From Halomicrobium salinisoli (GTDB lineage: Archaea; Halobacteriota; Halobacteria; Halobacteriales; Haloarculaceae): DNA of 64,000 nucleotides. The first letter of the stretch is position 1. Each line of letters starts with the position of its first letter. Where the stretch lies: contig NZ_CP084463.1 in the NCBI RefSeq assembly GCF_020405185.1, positions 930,001 to 994,000 on the forward strand, in the 5' to 3' direction. The translations under genes were made by a program, and so were the position numbers. The notes below the pieces were generated by a model. The model saw nothing but the letters and a program-made list of their open reading frames with translations. It had not been told where the DNA came from and did no database searches. Below are positions 1 to 9,209 of this stretch, one piece after another.

Positions 1-191
1 TTCGAGCGCGCGCGAGGCGCACCCGTCGCGGACTCGCCGGCGGTGCGAGCGCGGTCGCCTCGGCGGTGGGGCGATGCGCCGGCGGAGTTGCAACCGCGGC
101 CCGGGCCGGAGCCGACGGGGCCACCTCGCTGGCCGACCGCGCCGCGAGCCTCGGTGCCGGACTGAAGCGGGCGGTGCCGTCCTCCGAGTGA
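1..191 (+). CDS. C-terminal fragment of an unidentified protein
   Basis: An open frame enters from the left edge and stops at a TGA ending at 191. It gives about 62 residues rich in Ala, Gly and Arg, with an amphipathic-looking end (LADRAASLGAGLKRAV). Third codon positions are mostly G or C, as in neighbouring genes, which supports real coding, but there is no recognisable motif. It lies 55 bases before lysA on the same strand. It does not resemble DapF or DapD, the genes that might be expected beside lysA. The start lies outside the window, so identity and even reality are uncertain. Confidence 0.4.
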   Translation, partial: RARARRTRRGLAGGASAVASAVGRCAGGVATAARAGADGATSLADRAASLGAGLKRAVPSSE

Positions 192-246
192 CGCCGGGCG
201 TCCCAGAGCGGAACCCTTGTTAGCCGCGCGCGCCGTCTACGAGCCA

Positions 247-1473
247 ATGAGCCACGATTCTCCGCCGGTCCGGCGCGTCTCGGACTGGGACTACGATCGG
301 CTCGCGACGCTTGCCGAGGAGCACGAGACGCCGCTGTACGTGCTCGACCTCGACCGCGTGCGCGAGAACTACGAGCGGTTCGACGCCGCCGTCGACGCCG
401 AGGTCATGTACGCGGCCAAGGCCCACACCGGCCACGCCGTCCTGGAGACGCTGCTCGACGCCGGCGCCAACATCGAGTGCGCCGCGAAGGGGGAGCTCCA
501 GCGGGCGATCGACGCCGGCGCCGACCCGGAGACCCTCCAGTACACCGCCGTCAATCCGCCGGACCGTGACCTCGACTACGCCGTCGACCTCGCGGAGGAC
601 AACCCCGGCCTCACCATCACCGCGGGCGCGCGGGACACCTTCGACCGCCTGGAGGAGCGGGGGTACGACGGCCGCGTCGCCATCCGGATCAACCCCGGCA
701 TCGGTACGGGCCACCACGAGAAGGTCGCGACGGGCAAGGACGCCAAGTTCGGCATCCCCTACGAGCAGGTCCCGGAGGTCGCCGCGGACGTCCGCGAGCG
801 CTTCGACCTGGTCGGCCTCCACTCCCACGCCGGCAGCGGCGTCCTGCACGACGACCTGGACGACCACTGCCGCGCCATCGGGAAGGTGGCGGACATGGCC
901 CGCGAGGTGGGCGACGCGGACCTGGAGTTCGTCGACTTCGGCGGCGGCTTCGGCGTGCCCTACCGCGAGGACGAGGAGCCCCTCGATATGGACGTCGTCG
1001 CCGAGAAGGTCGAGGCCGCAATCGGCGACCTCGACGCGCGCCCGAAGTTCGAGCCCGGTCGCTACGTCGTCGCCGACGCCGAACTGATCCTGACGGAGGT
1101 CAACACGATCAAGGAAGCGCCCGCGGCGACCGTCGTCGGCGTCGACGCCTCGCTGGCGACGCTGATCCGCCCGGCGATGTTCGGCTCCTACCACCCCATC
1201 GACAACGTCACCGCGCCGGAGCGCGAGCCCGAGCCCGTCTCCGTCGGCGGGCCCTGCTGCACCAGCGCGGACGTGTTCTGCACGGACCGACCGATTCCCC
1301 GGCCCGAGCGGGAGGATCTGCTGGCCATCGGCAACGCCGGCGCCTACGGCTACGAGCTGGCCAACCAGTTCCACTCCCAGCCCCGGCCGGCCGAGGTAGC
1401 GATCGAGGGCGGCGAGGCGAGCGTCGTCCGGCGGCGCGAGACGCTGGCCGACGTGGTCCGCGCGGAGCAGTGA
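247..1473 (+). CDS. lysA: Diaminopimelate decarboxylase
   Basis: Catalyses the last step of the diaminopimelate lysine pathway, meso-DAP to L-lysine plus CO2, using PLP. The 408-residue product shows the fold-III decarboxylase signatures: the PLP lysine in MYAAKAHTG near residue 60, the glycine-rich GGGFGVPY, the FEPGRYVVADAEL block, the active-site GGPCCTSADVF and the C-terminal NAGAYGYELANQFHS. The ATG at 247 is chosen; a TTG 30 bases upstream would add a poor Ala/Arg stretch. A TTGTTAG box about 25 bases ahead of the ATG suggests a leaderless transcript. The stop is one base from the dapE start, so the two are surely co-transcribed. Identification is firm. Confidence 0.95.
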   Translation: MSHDSPPVRRVSDWDYDRLATLAEEHETPLYVLDLDRVRENYERFDAAVDAEVMYAAKAHTGHAVLETLLDAGANIECAAKGELQRAIDAGADPETLQYTAVNPPDRDLDYAVDLAEDNPGLTITAGARDTFDRLEERGYDGRVAIRINPGIGTGHHEKVATGKDAKFGIPYEQVPEVAADVRERFDLVGLHSHAGSGVLHDDLDDHCRAIGKVADMAREVGDADLEFVDFGGGFGVPYREDEEPLDMDVVAEKVEAAIGDLDARPKFEPGRYVVADAELILTEVNTIKEAPAATVVGVDASLATLIRPAMFGSYHPIDNVTAPEREPEPVSVGGPCCTSADVFCTDRPIPRPEREDLLAIGNAGAYGYELANQFHSQPRPAEVAIEGGEASVVRRRETLADVVRAEQ

Positions 1474-1474
1474 G

Positions 1475-2584
1475 ATGACCGCCTTCGACCTCGAGGCGTT
1501 CCACCGCGAGGCGGTCGAGACGCCCTCCCACGAGTCCGTCGACGCGATGCGCGACCTGCTCGTCGAGACGCTGGCCGACCACGGCGTCGAGGCGACCGTC
1601 GACGACCACGGCAACACCGTGGCCTCGCGAGGTGGCGACGGGGACGGGACGGACAAGGGCGGCGACCCGGACGAGCCCCACTACGTCCTGAACACGCACG
1701 TCGACACCGTTCCGCCCCACGTCGAGTACCGCCGCGAGGGCGACCGCGTCTACGGCCGCGGGAGCTGCGACGCGAAGGGCCCGCTGGCCGCGCTGGTCGA
1801 CGCGTTCCTCCGCGCGGACGTCGAGGAGGGCGGCCGCGTCACGCTCGCTATCACACCGAACGAGGAGACGGTCCAGACCGGCGCCGCGGCGCTGGCCGAG
1901 GACCTCACGGCGGACGGCTATATCGTCGGCGAGCCGACCGGGCTGGACGTCTGCACCGCCGCCAGCGGGCAGTGCGAGGGGACCGTGGTCATCCAGGGCG
2001 AGAGCGCCCACGCCGCCGACCCCGGCAGCGGGAAGAATGCCATCAGAGCGGCAGCGCCCGTGCTGCAGGCGCTGGAGACTTACGATGAAAAACGCGGTCC
2101 GGGGGAACACGAGCAACTCGGCCGGCCGACGCTGACCGCGACGATGATCGATGGCGGCGAGGCGACCAACCAGGTGCCGGCGGAGTGCCGCGTCACCTTC
2201 GACCGCCGGAGCGTCCCGCCGGAGACGGTCGACGAGTTCCGGGCGGACCTGGAGGAGCACCTCTACCAGTGGATGCCGGCGGGGATGGACCTCTCCGTCG
2301 AGCTGATCCGGCCCGACACCCCCTTCCCCGAGGCGTTCGCCACCGACGAGGACGCCGACCTGGTGCGGGCGCTCCGGGACGCCAGCGGCGGCGCGGTCCG
2401 TCCGTTCGGCGCGGCGACGGAGGCGTCGTACTTCGCCGCCGACGCGCCGACCGTCGTGTTCGGCCCGGGCGTGCTCACCGACGACGAGGGCGCCGTGGCC
2501 CACTCCGAGCGCGAGCACGTCCCCGTCGGCCAGCTCCACGCGGCGGCCGACGCGATCGCGGCGACCCTGGACGAGCTACTCTGA
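1475..2584 (+). CDS. dapE: M20 metallopeptidase, probable succinyl-diaminopimelate desuccinylase
   Basis: A 369-residue zinc amidohydrolase of the M20 family. The metal and catalytic blocks are visible: NTHVDTVPP, GRGSCDAKGPLAALVDAF (metal-bridging Asp), NEETVQTGA (catalytic and metal Glu) and a C-terminal ATEASYF. The family also includes acetylornithine deacetylase and carboxypeptidases, so the substrate is inferred from the one-base spacing after lysA, which points to N-succinyl-LL-DAP in lysine synthesis. No dapF epimerase lies between the two genes. The 3' end overlaps the convergent phosphoribosyltransferase gene by 9 bases. Confidence 0.85.
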   Translation: MTAFDLEAFHREAVETPSHESVDAMRDLLVETLADHGVEATVDDHGNTVASRGGDGDGTDKGGDPDEPHYVLNTHVDTVPPHVEYRREGDRVYGRGSCDAKGPLAALVDAFLRADVEEGGRVTLAITPNEETVQTGAAALAEDLTADGYIVGEPTGLDVCTAASGQCEGTVVIQGESAHAADPGSGKNAIRAAAPVLQALETYDEKRGPGEHEQLGRPTLTATMIDGGEATNQVPAECRVTFDRRSVPPETVDEFRADLEEHLYQWMPAGMDLSVELIRPDTPFPEAFATDEDADLVRALRDASGGAVRPFGAATEASYFAADAPTVVFGPGVLTDDEGAVAHSEREHVPVGQLHAAADAIAATLDELL

Positions 2585-3298
2585 GTCCGTCGCCGCCTCG
2601 TCGTCCGACCGCTCGTTCTCGCCGTCGCCTGCGCCGCTCTCCTCGTCGCCCTCGCCGCCGCTGCCGTCTCCCTCCGCGTCGTCTCCGTCCAGATACGTCT
2701 GGGCCTCCTCGTCGGTGACCTGCGGGAACTCCTCGTAGTAGGCGCCGACGGCGCGGAACGCGGGCGGCGTCTCGACGCTGGCCACGTCGTCGGCGATGTC
2801 CAGCAGCGCGTCCAGCGTGTCCGCGGGCCCGACGGGGACGCCGGCGAGCAGGTACTCGGGGTCGTCGTCGCGCACGCGCTGGAGACAGGCCCGCATCGTC
2901 GCCCCCGTGGCGACGCCGTCGTCCACGACCAGGACTCGCTCGCCCGTCACGTCGGGGAACCCGCCCTCGCGGTAGGTCGCGGCCTTCTCCTCGGCGACTT
3001 TCCGTTCGCGCTCGCGGACCTCGTCGAGGTAGTCGTCGGCGTCCAGCTCCGCGATCAGGTCGTCGTTGCGCCAGACCGACCCGTCCTCCGCGACGGCGCC
3101 GAGGGCCAGTTCCTCGTTGTCGGGCGCGCCCATCTTGCTCGCGACGACGACGTCCAGGGGAGCGTCGAGGCGGTCGGCGACCGCGCGCCCGACGGGCAGC
3201 CCGCCGCGCGGGACGGTGAGGACGATATCGGGGTCGACGCCGCGGTCGGCGAGGCTCTCGGCCAGTTGCTCCCCGGCGTCTGTGCGGTCAGTGAACAT
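2576..3298 (-). CDS. Phosphoribosyltransferase-domain protein with acidic tail
   Basis: A 240-residue type I phosphoribosyltransferase fold. The PRPP-binding signature VLVVDDGVATGATM lies near residues 120-133. The N-terminal VPRGGLPVGRAVADRL and VVASKMGAP blocks are typical of the archaeal and bacterial predicted PRTases of the COG1926 type, whose base substrate is unknown. Residues from about 205 to the end are a low-complexity tail of Asp, Glu, Gly and Ser, probably disordered and salt-adaptive. It converges on dapE with a 9-base overlap. A role in nucleobase salvage is only a family-level guess. Confidence 0.8.
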   Translation of the reverse strand: MFTDRTDAGEQLAESLADRGVDPDIVLTVPRGGLPVGRAVADRLDAPLDVVVASKMGAPDNEELALGAVAEDGSVWRNDDLIAELDADDYLDEVRERERKVAEEKAATYREGGFPDVTGERVLVVDDGVATGATMRACLQRVRDDDPEYLLAGVPVGPADTLDALLDIADDVASVETPPAFRAVGAYYEEFPQVTDEEAQTYLDGDDAEGDGSGGEGDEESGAGDGENERSDDEAATDSE

Positions 3299-3625
3299 GG
3301 GTCACGTTCGGCGTCGAGCACCTTCACGCTGGCCCCATCGACGGGCGGGGTCGAGCAGTTCACGCGAAACAGTGGACGGACTGGGACGTAGACGACGACG
3401 GAAGCGACATCGGTTGTTACGGAGTGACGACCATCCGTCGACCACAAGGCATTTGTTTGGTCCCGGAAGTCATCAGTGTACGACAGTGGACGGCGGGTAG
3501 GGGTACCTGCACTTTCGTCCACTGACCACTTCCGACCGACGAGCGTCCGCTGTCGCGCTCGCTCGATGCCCGGACAGAACGGCCAGCGGCGCGCCCGGGC
3601 GGCCGTCGACGGGAACGCGACCCCG
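3299..3625. other. Intergenic region between the PRTase and purB genes
   Basis: This 327-base gap lies upstream of the PRTase gene and downstream of purB, both on the minus strand. Frames here are open only because of high GC. The reading frames seen on either strand have Arg/Ser-rich composition and no family features. A short AT-richer patch near 3448-3460 could hold a promoter, but no clear TATA box sits 25-30 bases before the PRTase ATG. Confidence 0.5.
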
Positions 3626-5008
3626 TCAGACCCCGTCGGCCTGCTCGCTCCCGACGCCGGTGTAGCCCGTCGGCGTGATCGAAAGTAGCTCCTCGCGGAC
3701 GGACTCGTCGACGTCCAGCCCCTCGATCATCTCGTGGAAGTCCTCGATGGTGACCTCCCGGCCGCGCGTGGCCTTCTTGACCTGCTCGTAGGCGTCGTCG
3801 TGGCCCTCGCGCCGGAGGATCGTCTGGACGGCCTCGCCGACGATCTCCGGCGTCGACTCGAGGTCCTCGCGCATGACCTGCTCGTTGGGGACGACCTTCA
3901 CCAGCCCGTTGGCGCACTTCGAGTAGCCGATCAGGCAGTGAGCGAACGCGGCTCCGATGTTGCGCTTGACCGTCGAGTCCGAGAGGTCCCGCTGGAGGCG
4001 GGACTTCGTGACGTAGTCGCCGAGGAAGGTCAGATCGGAGTTGGCCTTGGTGAGGTTGCCCTCGCTGTTCTCGAAGTCTATCGGATTGACCTTGTGCGGC
4101 ATCGTCGAGGAGCCCGTCTCGCCCTCGACGGCCTCCTGGCCGAGGTAGCGGTCGGAGACGTAGAGCCACACGTCCAGGTCGAGGTCGAGCAGGACGTTGT
4201 TGGCTCCGCGCAGGGCGTCGAACAGCGTCGCGAGGTCGTCGCAGGGGTTGACCTGCGTGGTCAGCGGCTCGTGTTCGAGGCCGAGGTCGGCGACGAACGA
4301 TTCGGCGACGGCGGGCCAGTCGACGTCGGGGTAGGCGGCGTGGTGGGCGGCGTAGGTGCCCGAGGCGCCGGCGAGCTTGCCGGAGAGCCCCTCGACGGCC
4401 CGCTCGACGCGGGCGACGGCCCGGCCGAGCCGCGAGGCGTAGACGGCCATCTCCTTGCCGAAGGTCGTCGGCGTCGCGGGCTGGCCGTGGGTGCGGGCGA
4501 GCATGGGGACATCGCCGTACTCGTGGGCGAACTCGACCAGCGCGTCCCGGAGGTCGCGGAGTTCGGGGAGCAGGACCTCCTCGACGGCGGGGCCGACGAG
4601 CAGGCGATGAGCGAGGTTGTTGACGTCCTCGCTCGTGAGCCCGAAGTGGATCCAGTTGGCCGCGTCCAGGCCCTCGGGCAGGCCCATGCGGACGAAGTAC
4701 TCGACGGCCTTCACGTCGTGATTGGTCGCGGGGTAGTCGCCGTACCCCTCCGTCTCGAGTTGCTTGATCACCTGCGCGTCCTCGCGGTCGAACTCTTCGT
4801 AGAGCGCCCGGAGTTCGGCCCGCTGGTCGTCGTCGATGGACAGCGGCGTCGCCGAGAGGTCGGCCAGCGCGAGCAGGTACTCGACCTCGACCCGCACGCG
4901 GGCCCGCATCAGCGCCCGCTCGCTCGCGTACGGGACGAGCGGCTCGGTGTAGCGCGCGTACCGCCCGTCCAGCGGCGAGACGGCGTCGAGGGCGTCTCTG
5001 TCGGTCAT
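3626..5008 (-). CDS. purB: Adenylosuccinate lyase
   Basis: Catalyses two fumarate-releasing steps of purine synthesis: SAICAR to AICAR, and adenylosuccinate to AMP. The 460-residue product has the N-terminal SPLDGRY, the TSEDVNNLAHR and ARTHGQPATPTTFGKE blocks (catalytic His), and the superfamily signature GSSTMPHKVNPIDFENSEGN. The start is the ATG at 5008; the larger open frame upstream is a shadow of the next gene. A CTTTTTCG stretch about 27 bases upstream fits a leaderless promoter. The length and the SPLDGRY start are of the longer, enterobacterial-like PurB type. Confidence 0.96.
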   Translation of the reverse strand: MTDRDALDAVSPLDGRYARYTEPLVPYASERALMRARVRVEVEYLLALADLSATPLSIDDDQRAELRALYEEFDREDAQVIKQLETEGYGDYPATNHDVKAVEYFVRMGLPEGLDAANWIHFGLTSEDVNNLAHRLLVGPAVEEVLLPELRDLRDALVEFAHEYGDVPMLARTHGQPATPTTFGKEMAVYASRLGRAVARVERAVEGLSGKLAGASGTYAAHHAAYPDVDWPAVAESFVADLGLEHEPLTTQVNPCDDLATLFDALRGANNVLLDLDLDVWLYVSDRYLGQEAVEGETGSSTMPHKVNPIDFENSEGNLTKANSDLTFLGDYVTKSRLQRDLSDSTVKRNIGAAFAHCLIGYSKCANGLVKVVPNEQVMREDLESTPEIVGEAVQTILRREGHDDAYEQVKKATRGREVTIEDFHEMIEGLDVDESVREELLSITPTGYTGVGSEQADGV

Positions 5009-5046
5009 GGCGGGAGGTGTGCGAGGACCGCGAAAAAGCGTGTCGA

Positions 5047-6033
5047 TCAGTCCTCGGTCGCTGCCCGGGCGGCCTCGGTCCGCTCGGCGGCGTCGGCCCG
5101 GTCGTAGTAGTCCTGGTAGCGGACGATCTTCCGGTAGAGGGCGTAGCCGACGACGCCGTCGAAGACGGCGACGAAGGCCAGGAGGACGAGCAGGTTCCAC
5201 ACCGGGAGGATCCGCGGCAGGTAGGTCACCAGCGAGTTGTAGGTCGCGTGGATCAGCGCGGCGATCAGCAGTCCCTTGACGACGATGGGCCCCCAGTCGT
5301 CGGGGTTGAACTTCGCCAGGCCGAGGTAGTAGCCGGCGAACGCCGAGTACAGGACGTGTCCGGGACCGACGAGCGCTCGGCCGGTCGCCGTCATCGCCGC
5401 GACCTGGAGCTGCTGGACGCCGCCCGCCTGTGCGGCGTTCGTGAACCCCTGGATGACGTAGATGGCGTTCTCGATGAACGCGAAGCCGAGCCCGGCGACG
5501 GCGCCGTACACCGCGCCGTCGACGACCGTGTTGAACGCGTCGTCCTTGTACGCGTAGACCCGGATCGCGAGCCACTTGACGGTCTCCTCGATGGGACCGA
5601 CGACGAGGAAGAAAAAGAGGAGCATCCCGACGACGGGGATGGCCCCGAAGACGGCCTGTCCGAGGCCGTTGATCACGGCCGCGAAGCTGGCGAAGAGGAT
5701 GGAGAGGACGAACGTGATGGCCATCGCCGAGAGCGGTTCGCTCCGCGTCGGGTCCCGGTACCAGACGAACCAGACGAGCAACAGCGCCGGGACCGCAGAC
5801 GCGAGCGCGAGCACGCCGAGGCGCGGCTGGTCGGCCACGAGCAGGGCCGCGAACGACAACTGGACGACGAACAGCACGAGCGCCAGGACGATCAGCAGGA
5901 CGTGGAACGACGCCCGCAGCCCGCCGTAGATCCCGACGGAGAGGCGGTCGAGCGCCGACCGGGCGTCCCAGTCGGCTACGTCGTACAGGTCCTCGTCGTC
6001 GCCGAAGGCGGCCTTGACCGGATCACGCACCAT
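5047..6033 (-). CDS. PrsW-family intramembrane metalloprotease
   Basis: A 328-residue polytopic membrane protein. Its core has the PrsW/CPBP-type motifs: the glutamate pair in VGPIEETVKWLAIR (near residues 150-164), GLGFAFIENAIYV, and the histidines in GPGHVLYSAFAGYYLG and LLIAALIHATYNS. These match the zinc-ligand arrangement of PrsW, which in Bacillus cleaves an anti-sigma factor within the membrane. Eight or so hydrophobic segments follow a soluble N-terminus of about 40 residues. Archaea lack that sigma pathway, so the substrate is unknown. It ends 38 bases before purB and could be transcribed with it. Confidence 0.85.
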   Translation of the reverse strand: MVRDPVKAAFGDDEDLYDVADWDARSALDRLSVGIYGGLRASFHVLLIVLALVLFVVQLSFAALLVADQPRLGVLALASAVPALLLVWFVWYRDPTRSEPLSAMAITFVLSILFASFAAVINGLGQAVFGAIPVVGMLLFFFLVVGPIEETVKWLAIRVYAYKDDAFNTVVDGAVYGAVAGLGFAFIENAIYVIQGFTNAAQAGGVQQLQVAAMTATGRALVGPGHVLYSAFAGYYLGLAKFNPDDWGPIVVKGLLIAALIHATYNSLVTYLPRILPVWNLLVLLAFVAVFDGVVGYALYRKIVRYQDYYDRADAAERTEAARAATED

Positions 6034-6114
6034 GTCTGGAGAATGGAGTGCCCGACTGTTGTCAGTTTCCCCGCCCGGACGCGAGACGGACGACGAGCGG
6101 GCCTCCGGAGGGAT

Positions 6115-6717
6115 TCACTCGCCGGGGGACTCGCCGCGCTCGTCGCCCGGATCGGCTGACTCCCGGGTGATCGCGCTGGGTTCGAGGTGGGTCGTGGGCC
6201 GCTCCGGGAACCGCGCCAGGTAGGCGCCGGCGGCCAGCAGGGCGAGCCCGAACGGCAGCGCCAGCAGGCTCCGGAGCCCCGACCCGTCGCCGAAGCCCAG
6301 GAACAGCACGGCGCCCACCGCCAGCGCGGCGCCGATCCAGGGCGGGGTGCGGCGGGCGCGAACCATGCCGAACGCGAGGAGCCCCGTCCCCCCGACGAGT
6401 CCGAGCACGGCCGGCGCGATCAGCCAGTCCGCCGGGGCGCCGCCGCCGAGGGCGGCCAGCAGCTGGCCGAACCCGAACACCAGCGCGCCGAGCGCGCCGA
6501 TGCCGGCGCCCTCGCCGCCCGGGAGCTTGTACGTCCAGGGGAGGCGGAACACCACGCCGACGAAGCCGGCGGCCGCGAGCAGGCCGGAGAGCGCCACCGC
6601 GAACAGCACCGACCCCTCGGTCCCGTCGGTCAGCGTCATCCAGACGGCCCACGCCGACCACGCGACGCCGGCCGCGACGAGCGCGGCCTGTGCCCACGGA
6701 CGCGACCTCTGAGTCAT
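6115..6717 (-). CDS. Polytopic membrane protein of unknown function
   Basis: The ATG at 6717 (MTQRSRPW) gives 200 residues with six or so hydrophobic segments separated by short loops, then a charged C-terminal tail of about 30 residues. I prefer this start to the ATG 60 bases upstream because the hydrophobic region begins immediately after it. No motif identifies a substrate or enzyme. It is followed on the same strand by the PrsW gene after an 81-base gap and may share its transcript. Probably a lineage-specific haloarchaeal membrane protein. Confidence 0.65.
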   Translation of the reverse strand: MTQRSRPWAQAALVAAGVAWSAWAVWMTLTDGTEGSVLFAVALSGLLAAAGFVGVVFRLPWTYKLPGGEGAGIGALGALVFGFGQLLAALGGGAPADWLIAPAVLGLVGGTGLLAFGMVRARRTPPWIGAALAVGAVLFLGFGDGSGLRSLLALPFGLALLAAGAYLARFPERPTTHLEPSAITRESADPGDERGESPGE

Positions 6718-6865
6718 GTCTCTCCAGTCTTCCCGGCACCGACGAAAGCGTTCCGGAAGGTCCCACGCCGACCGCACGGCCGAGCGGCGCTGATTGTGTC
6801 GACTGTGTCATCCGTGACATCGGAACACCGCAATCCATTTGCGCTCACCGGCCGGCCTTGATCAC

Positions 6866-8446
6866 ATGAAACTAGCGGGCATGGCAAGCAACCGCGGCCG
6901 GAACCTGCTGAACGTCGCCGACCGAGCGCCCGGAGGGGCCGAGTTCTCGGTGATCCTGACAAACGACGCCGACGCGCCCGTCCTGGAGGACGCCGCGGAG
7001 CGGGGCATCCCGACCGAAGTCGTCGAGCGCGACGACGACGAGGAGCGGGAGGCCCACGAACTGCGGGTCCTCGACGCGCTCGCGGACTACGACTTCGACC
7101 TCGTCTGTCTCGACGGCTACATGCGCGTCCTCACGGAGACGTTCGTCGACGAGGCGCCGACGACGCTGAACGTCCACCCGTCGCTGCTGCCCTCCTTCGG
7201 CGGCACGGACGCCCACGAACAGGTGCTCGACGCCGGCGTGAAGGTCACCGGCTGCACCGTCCACGTCGTCGACGAGTCGGTCGACGGCGGCCCCGTCGTC
7301 ACCCAGGAGCCCGTCCCCGTCCACGAGGGCGACACCCGGGACGACCTCAAGGAGCGGGTCCTCCACGAGGCCGAGTTCACGGCGTATCCCCGTGCCGTCC
7401 AGTGGTTCGCCGAGGACCGCGTGACGGTCAACCCGGACCAGGGCACCGTCAGCGTCGAGGGCGACCAGGCCGGTCCGCTACCGGCCCGCCGGCTGCTCTC
7501 GAACGACCGCGCGGCCGACCTGCGTTACGGGGAGAACCCCCACCAGGACGCCGCCGTCTACGCCGACCGGACGACCGACGAGGCCAGCGTCGTCCACGCC
7601 GACCAGCGCAACGAGGGCGCGAAGGCACTGAGCTACAACAACTACAACGACGCCGACGCCGCCCTGAACCTGGTCAAGGAGTTCGACGAGCCCGCCGCCG
7701 CGGTCATCAAGCACACCAACCCCGCGGGCTGCGCCGTCGCCGACACGCTCGCCGACGCCTACGCCGACGCGCTCGCGACCGACCCCAAGAGCGCCTACGG
7801 CGGTATCGTCGCGCTCAACCGCGAGTGCGACGCCGAGACGGCCGAGCAGATCATCGACTCGTTCAAGGAGATCGTCGTCGCGCCCGACTACACCGACGAC
7901 GCGCTCGAGACGCTGTTCGAGAAGGACAATCTGCGAGTCCTCGACGTCTCCGATCAGTACGACGTGAGCGAGGAGCTGACCGAGAAGCCGCTGGTCGGCG
8001 GCCGCCTCGTCCAGGAGCGCGACCAGCAGTCGCTGACCGTGGACGACCTCGAAGTCGTCACGGAGCGCGAGCCCACCGAGGATCAGCTGGAGTCGATGCT
8101 GTTCGCCTGGCAGACCATCAAGCACGTCAAGTCCAACGCTATCCTGTTCGCGCAGGGCACCGAAACGGTCGGCGTCGGCGCCGGCCAGGTCTCCCGCGTC
8201 GATGCGGTCAGCATCGCCGAGATGAAGGCCAATCAGGACGCCCAGGGCAAGGGCCCCGAGGGCGCCGTGATGGCCTCGGACGCCTTCTTCCCGTTACCGG
8301 ACAGCATCGAGGTGGCCGCCGACGCGGGCATCGAGGCCGTCATCCAGCCCGGCGGCTCCAAGAACGACGACAAGGTCATCGAGGCCGCGAACGAGCGCGG
8401 CCTGGCGATGGTGATGACCGGGCAGCGCGCTTTCAGACACGATTGA
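6866..8446 (+). CDS. purNH: PurN-PurH fusion: GAR transformylase plus AICAR transformylase
   Basis: A 526-residue two-domain enzyme for the two formyl-transfer steps of purine synthesis. Residues 1 to about 185 are a PurN-type glycinamide ribonucleotide formyltransferase, seen in [22 protein letters not shown] and [17 protein letters not shown]. From about residue 220 comes the AICAR transformylase domain of PurH, with [22 protein letters not shown] and [12 protein letters not shown] (catalytic Lys-His). The N-terminal IMP cyclohydrolase domain of standard PurH is absent; archaea usually use PurO for that reaction. The ATG at 6866 is preferred to a TTG at 6839 because the Rossmann strand starts there. 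Confidence 0.93.
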   Translation: MKLAGMASNRGRNLLNVADRAPGGAEFSVILTNDADAPVLEDAAERGIPTEVVERDDDEEREAHELRVLDALADYDFDLVCLDGYMRVLTETFVDEAPTTLNVHPSLLPSFGGTDAHEQVLDAGVKVTGCTVHVVDESVDGGPVVTQEPVPVHEGDTRDDLKERVLHEAEFTAYPRAVQWFAEDRVTVNPDQGTVSVEGDQAGPLPARRLLSNDRAADLRYGENPHQDAAVYADRTTDEASVVHADQRNEGAKALSYNNYNDADAALNLVKEFDEPAAAVIKHTNPAGCAVADTLADAYADALATDPKSAYGGIVALNRECDAETAEQIIDSFKEIVVAPDYTDDALETLFEKDNLRVLDVSDQYDVSEELTEKPLVGGRLVQERDQQSLTVDDLEVVTEREPTEDQLESMLFAWQTIKHVKSNAILFAQGTETVGVGAGQVSRVDAVSIAEMKANQDAQGKGPEGAVMASDAFFPLPDSIEVAADAGIEAVIQPGGSKNDDKVIEAANERGLAMVMTGQRAFRHD

Positions 8447-8472
8447 GCGTCAGCGAGTGAGTGTCTGAAGCT

Positions 8473-8492
8473 CGTCAGAGCTTGCTCTGACG
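8473..8492 (+). terminator. Stem-loop downstream of purNH
   Basis: Arms CGTCAGAG and CTCTGACG pair perfectly around a 4-base loop, and a flanking GAAGC/GCTTC can extend the stem after a small bulge. It starts 27 bases after the purNH stop. There is no U-run after it, so action as an intrinsic terminator is uncertain; it may protect the 3' end. A second palindromic patch, GAGTG..GGGGCCCC..CACTC, follows at about 8508-8526. Confidence 0.4.
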
Positions 8493-8625
8493 GCGCTTCC
8501 GCCACGACTGAGTGGGGCCCCTCACTCTGTTCGGCCCGTAACCAAACGCGGCCGTCTGGTAACCGTCCGGCACGAACGTATCGGCCACCGAACACTTTTT
8601 ATCGACCGACCGGGGAACGGTAGAC

Positions 8626-9135
8626 GTGTCCTGGGTCACACGCAACCGTCACTGGCTGCTGTTCGCAGGCGTCGTCCTGACCACGATGGCGGCGGTGGGC
8701 GCCTTCGCGCTCGCCGCCGCGACGGCGCTGGCGGGCGTCGTCGCCGGCGGGCTCCTGGCCGTCGCCGACGCCGTCGCGACGTACCTCCTGTTCGGGGTGT
8801 TGCTGCTCGGGCTGGACGTCGTGCTCGCAGTCGCGCTGGTGGTCACCCTCGCGAGCAGGGTCTCGCTGCCGGAGAGCGACCGCCTCGCGGGCGCCGTCGG
8901 TGCGGTCGAACGGGCCGCCGGCAGGGACGCCCGGTTCGCCCGGCGGCTCGAGCCGTCCGTCGAGACGCGGCGCGAGCGGCTCCGCGAGCGGTACGTCGAC
9001 GGTGAGATCACCGAACTGGAGTTCGAGCGCCGGCTGGACGACCTGCTGGAGGCCGAACGCAGGGGGAATCCGAAGGCGGTTGGGGGGCGGTCTGGCGACC
9101 GCGACGAGCGCGACCGGGGCGTGGAGATCGAGTAG
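8626..9135 (+). CDS. Two-TM protein with C-terminal SHOCT domain
   Basis: A 169-residue protein with two long hydrophobic segments (about residues 9-40 and 44-75), then a cytoplasmic helical region. It ends in a SHOCT-type short helical module, RYVDGEITELEFERRLDDLL. SHOCT modules are short oligomerisation elements found at protein ends; no enzymatic role follows. The GTG start is supported by a CTTTTTAT box about 27 bases upstream, which fits a leaderless transcript. The last 25 residues are charged and probably disordered. Many haloarchaea carry several such genes. Confidence 0.75.
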   Translation: MSWVTRNRHWLLFAGVVLTTMAAVGAFALAAATALAGVVAGGLLAVADAVATYLLFGVLLLGLDVVLAVALVVTLASRVSLPESDRLAGAVGAVERAAGRDARFARRLEPSVETRRERLRERYVDGEITELEFERRLDDLLEAERRGNPKAVGGRSGDRDERDRGVEIE

Positions 9136-9209
9136 CGCCGGATCCAGCGAGCGGGCGGCTTCGACGGCCTCCACAACCGACTTGACGGAGGACTCCGGAC
9201 GGGGTACCG

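Noticed and set aside
217..246. TTG start giving lysA ten extra residues
   Set aside because: The extension is not family-like. The ATG at 247 lies at the right distance from a TATA-like box.
5047..6033. The membrane protein as a CPBP/CAAX protease
   Set aside because: The EE..K order, the FIENAIYV segment and the histidine spacing fit PrsW better than the EExxxR motif of CPBP proteins.
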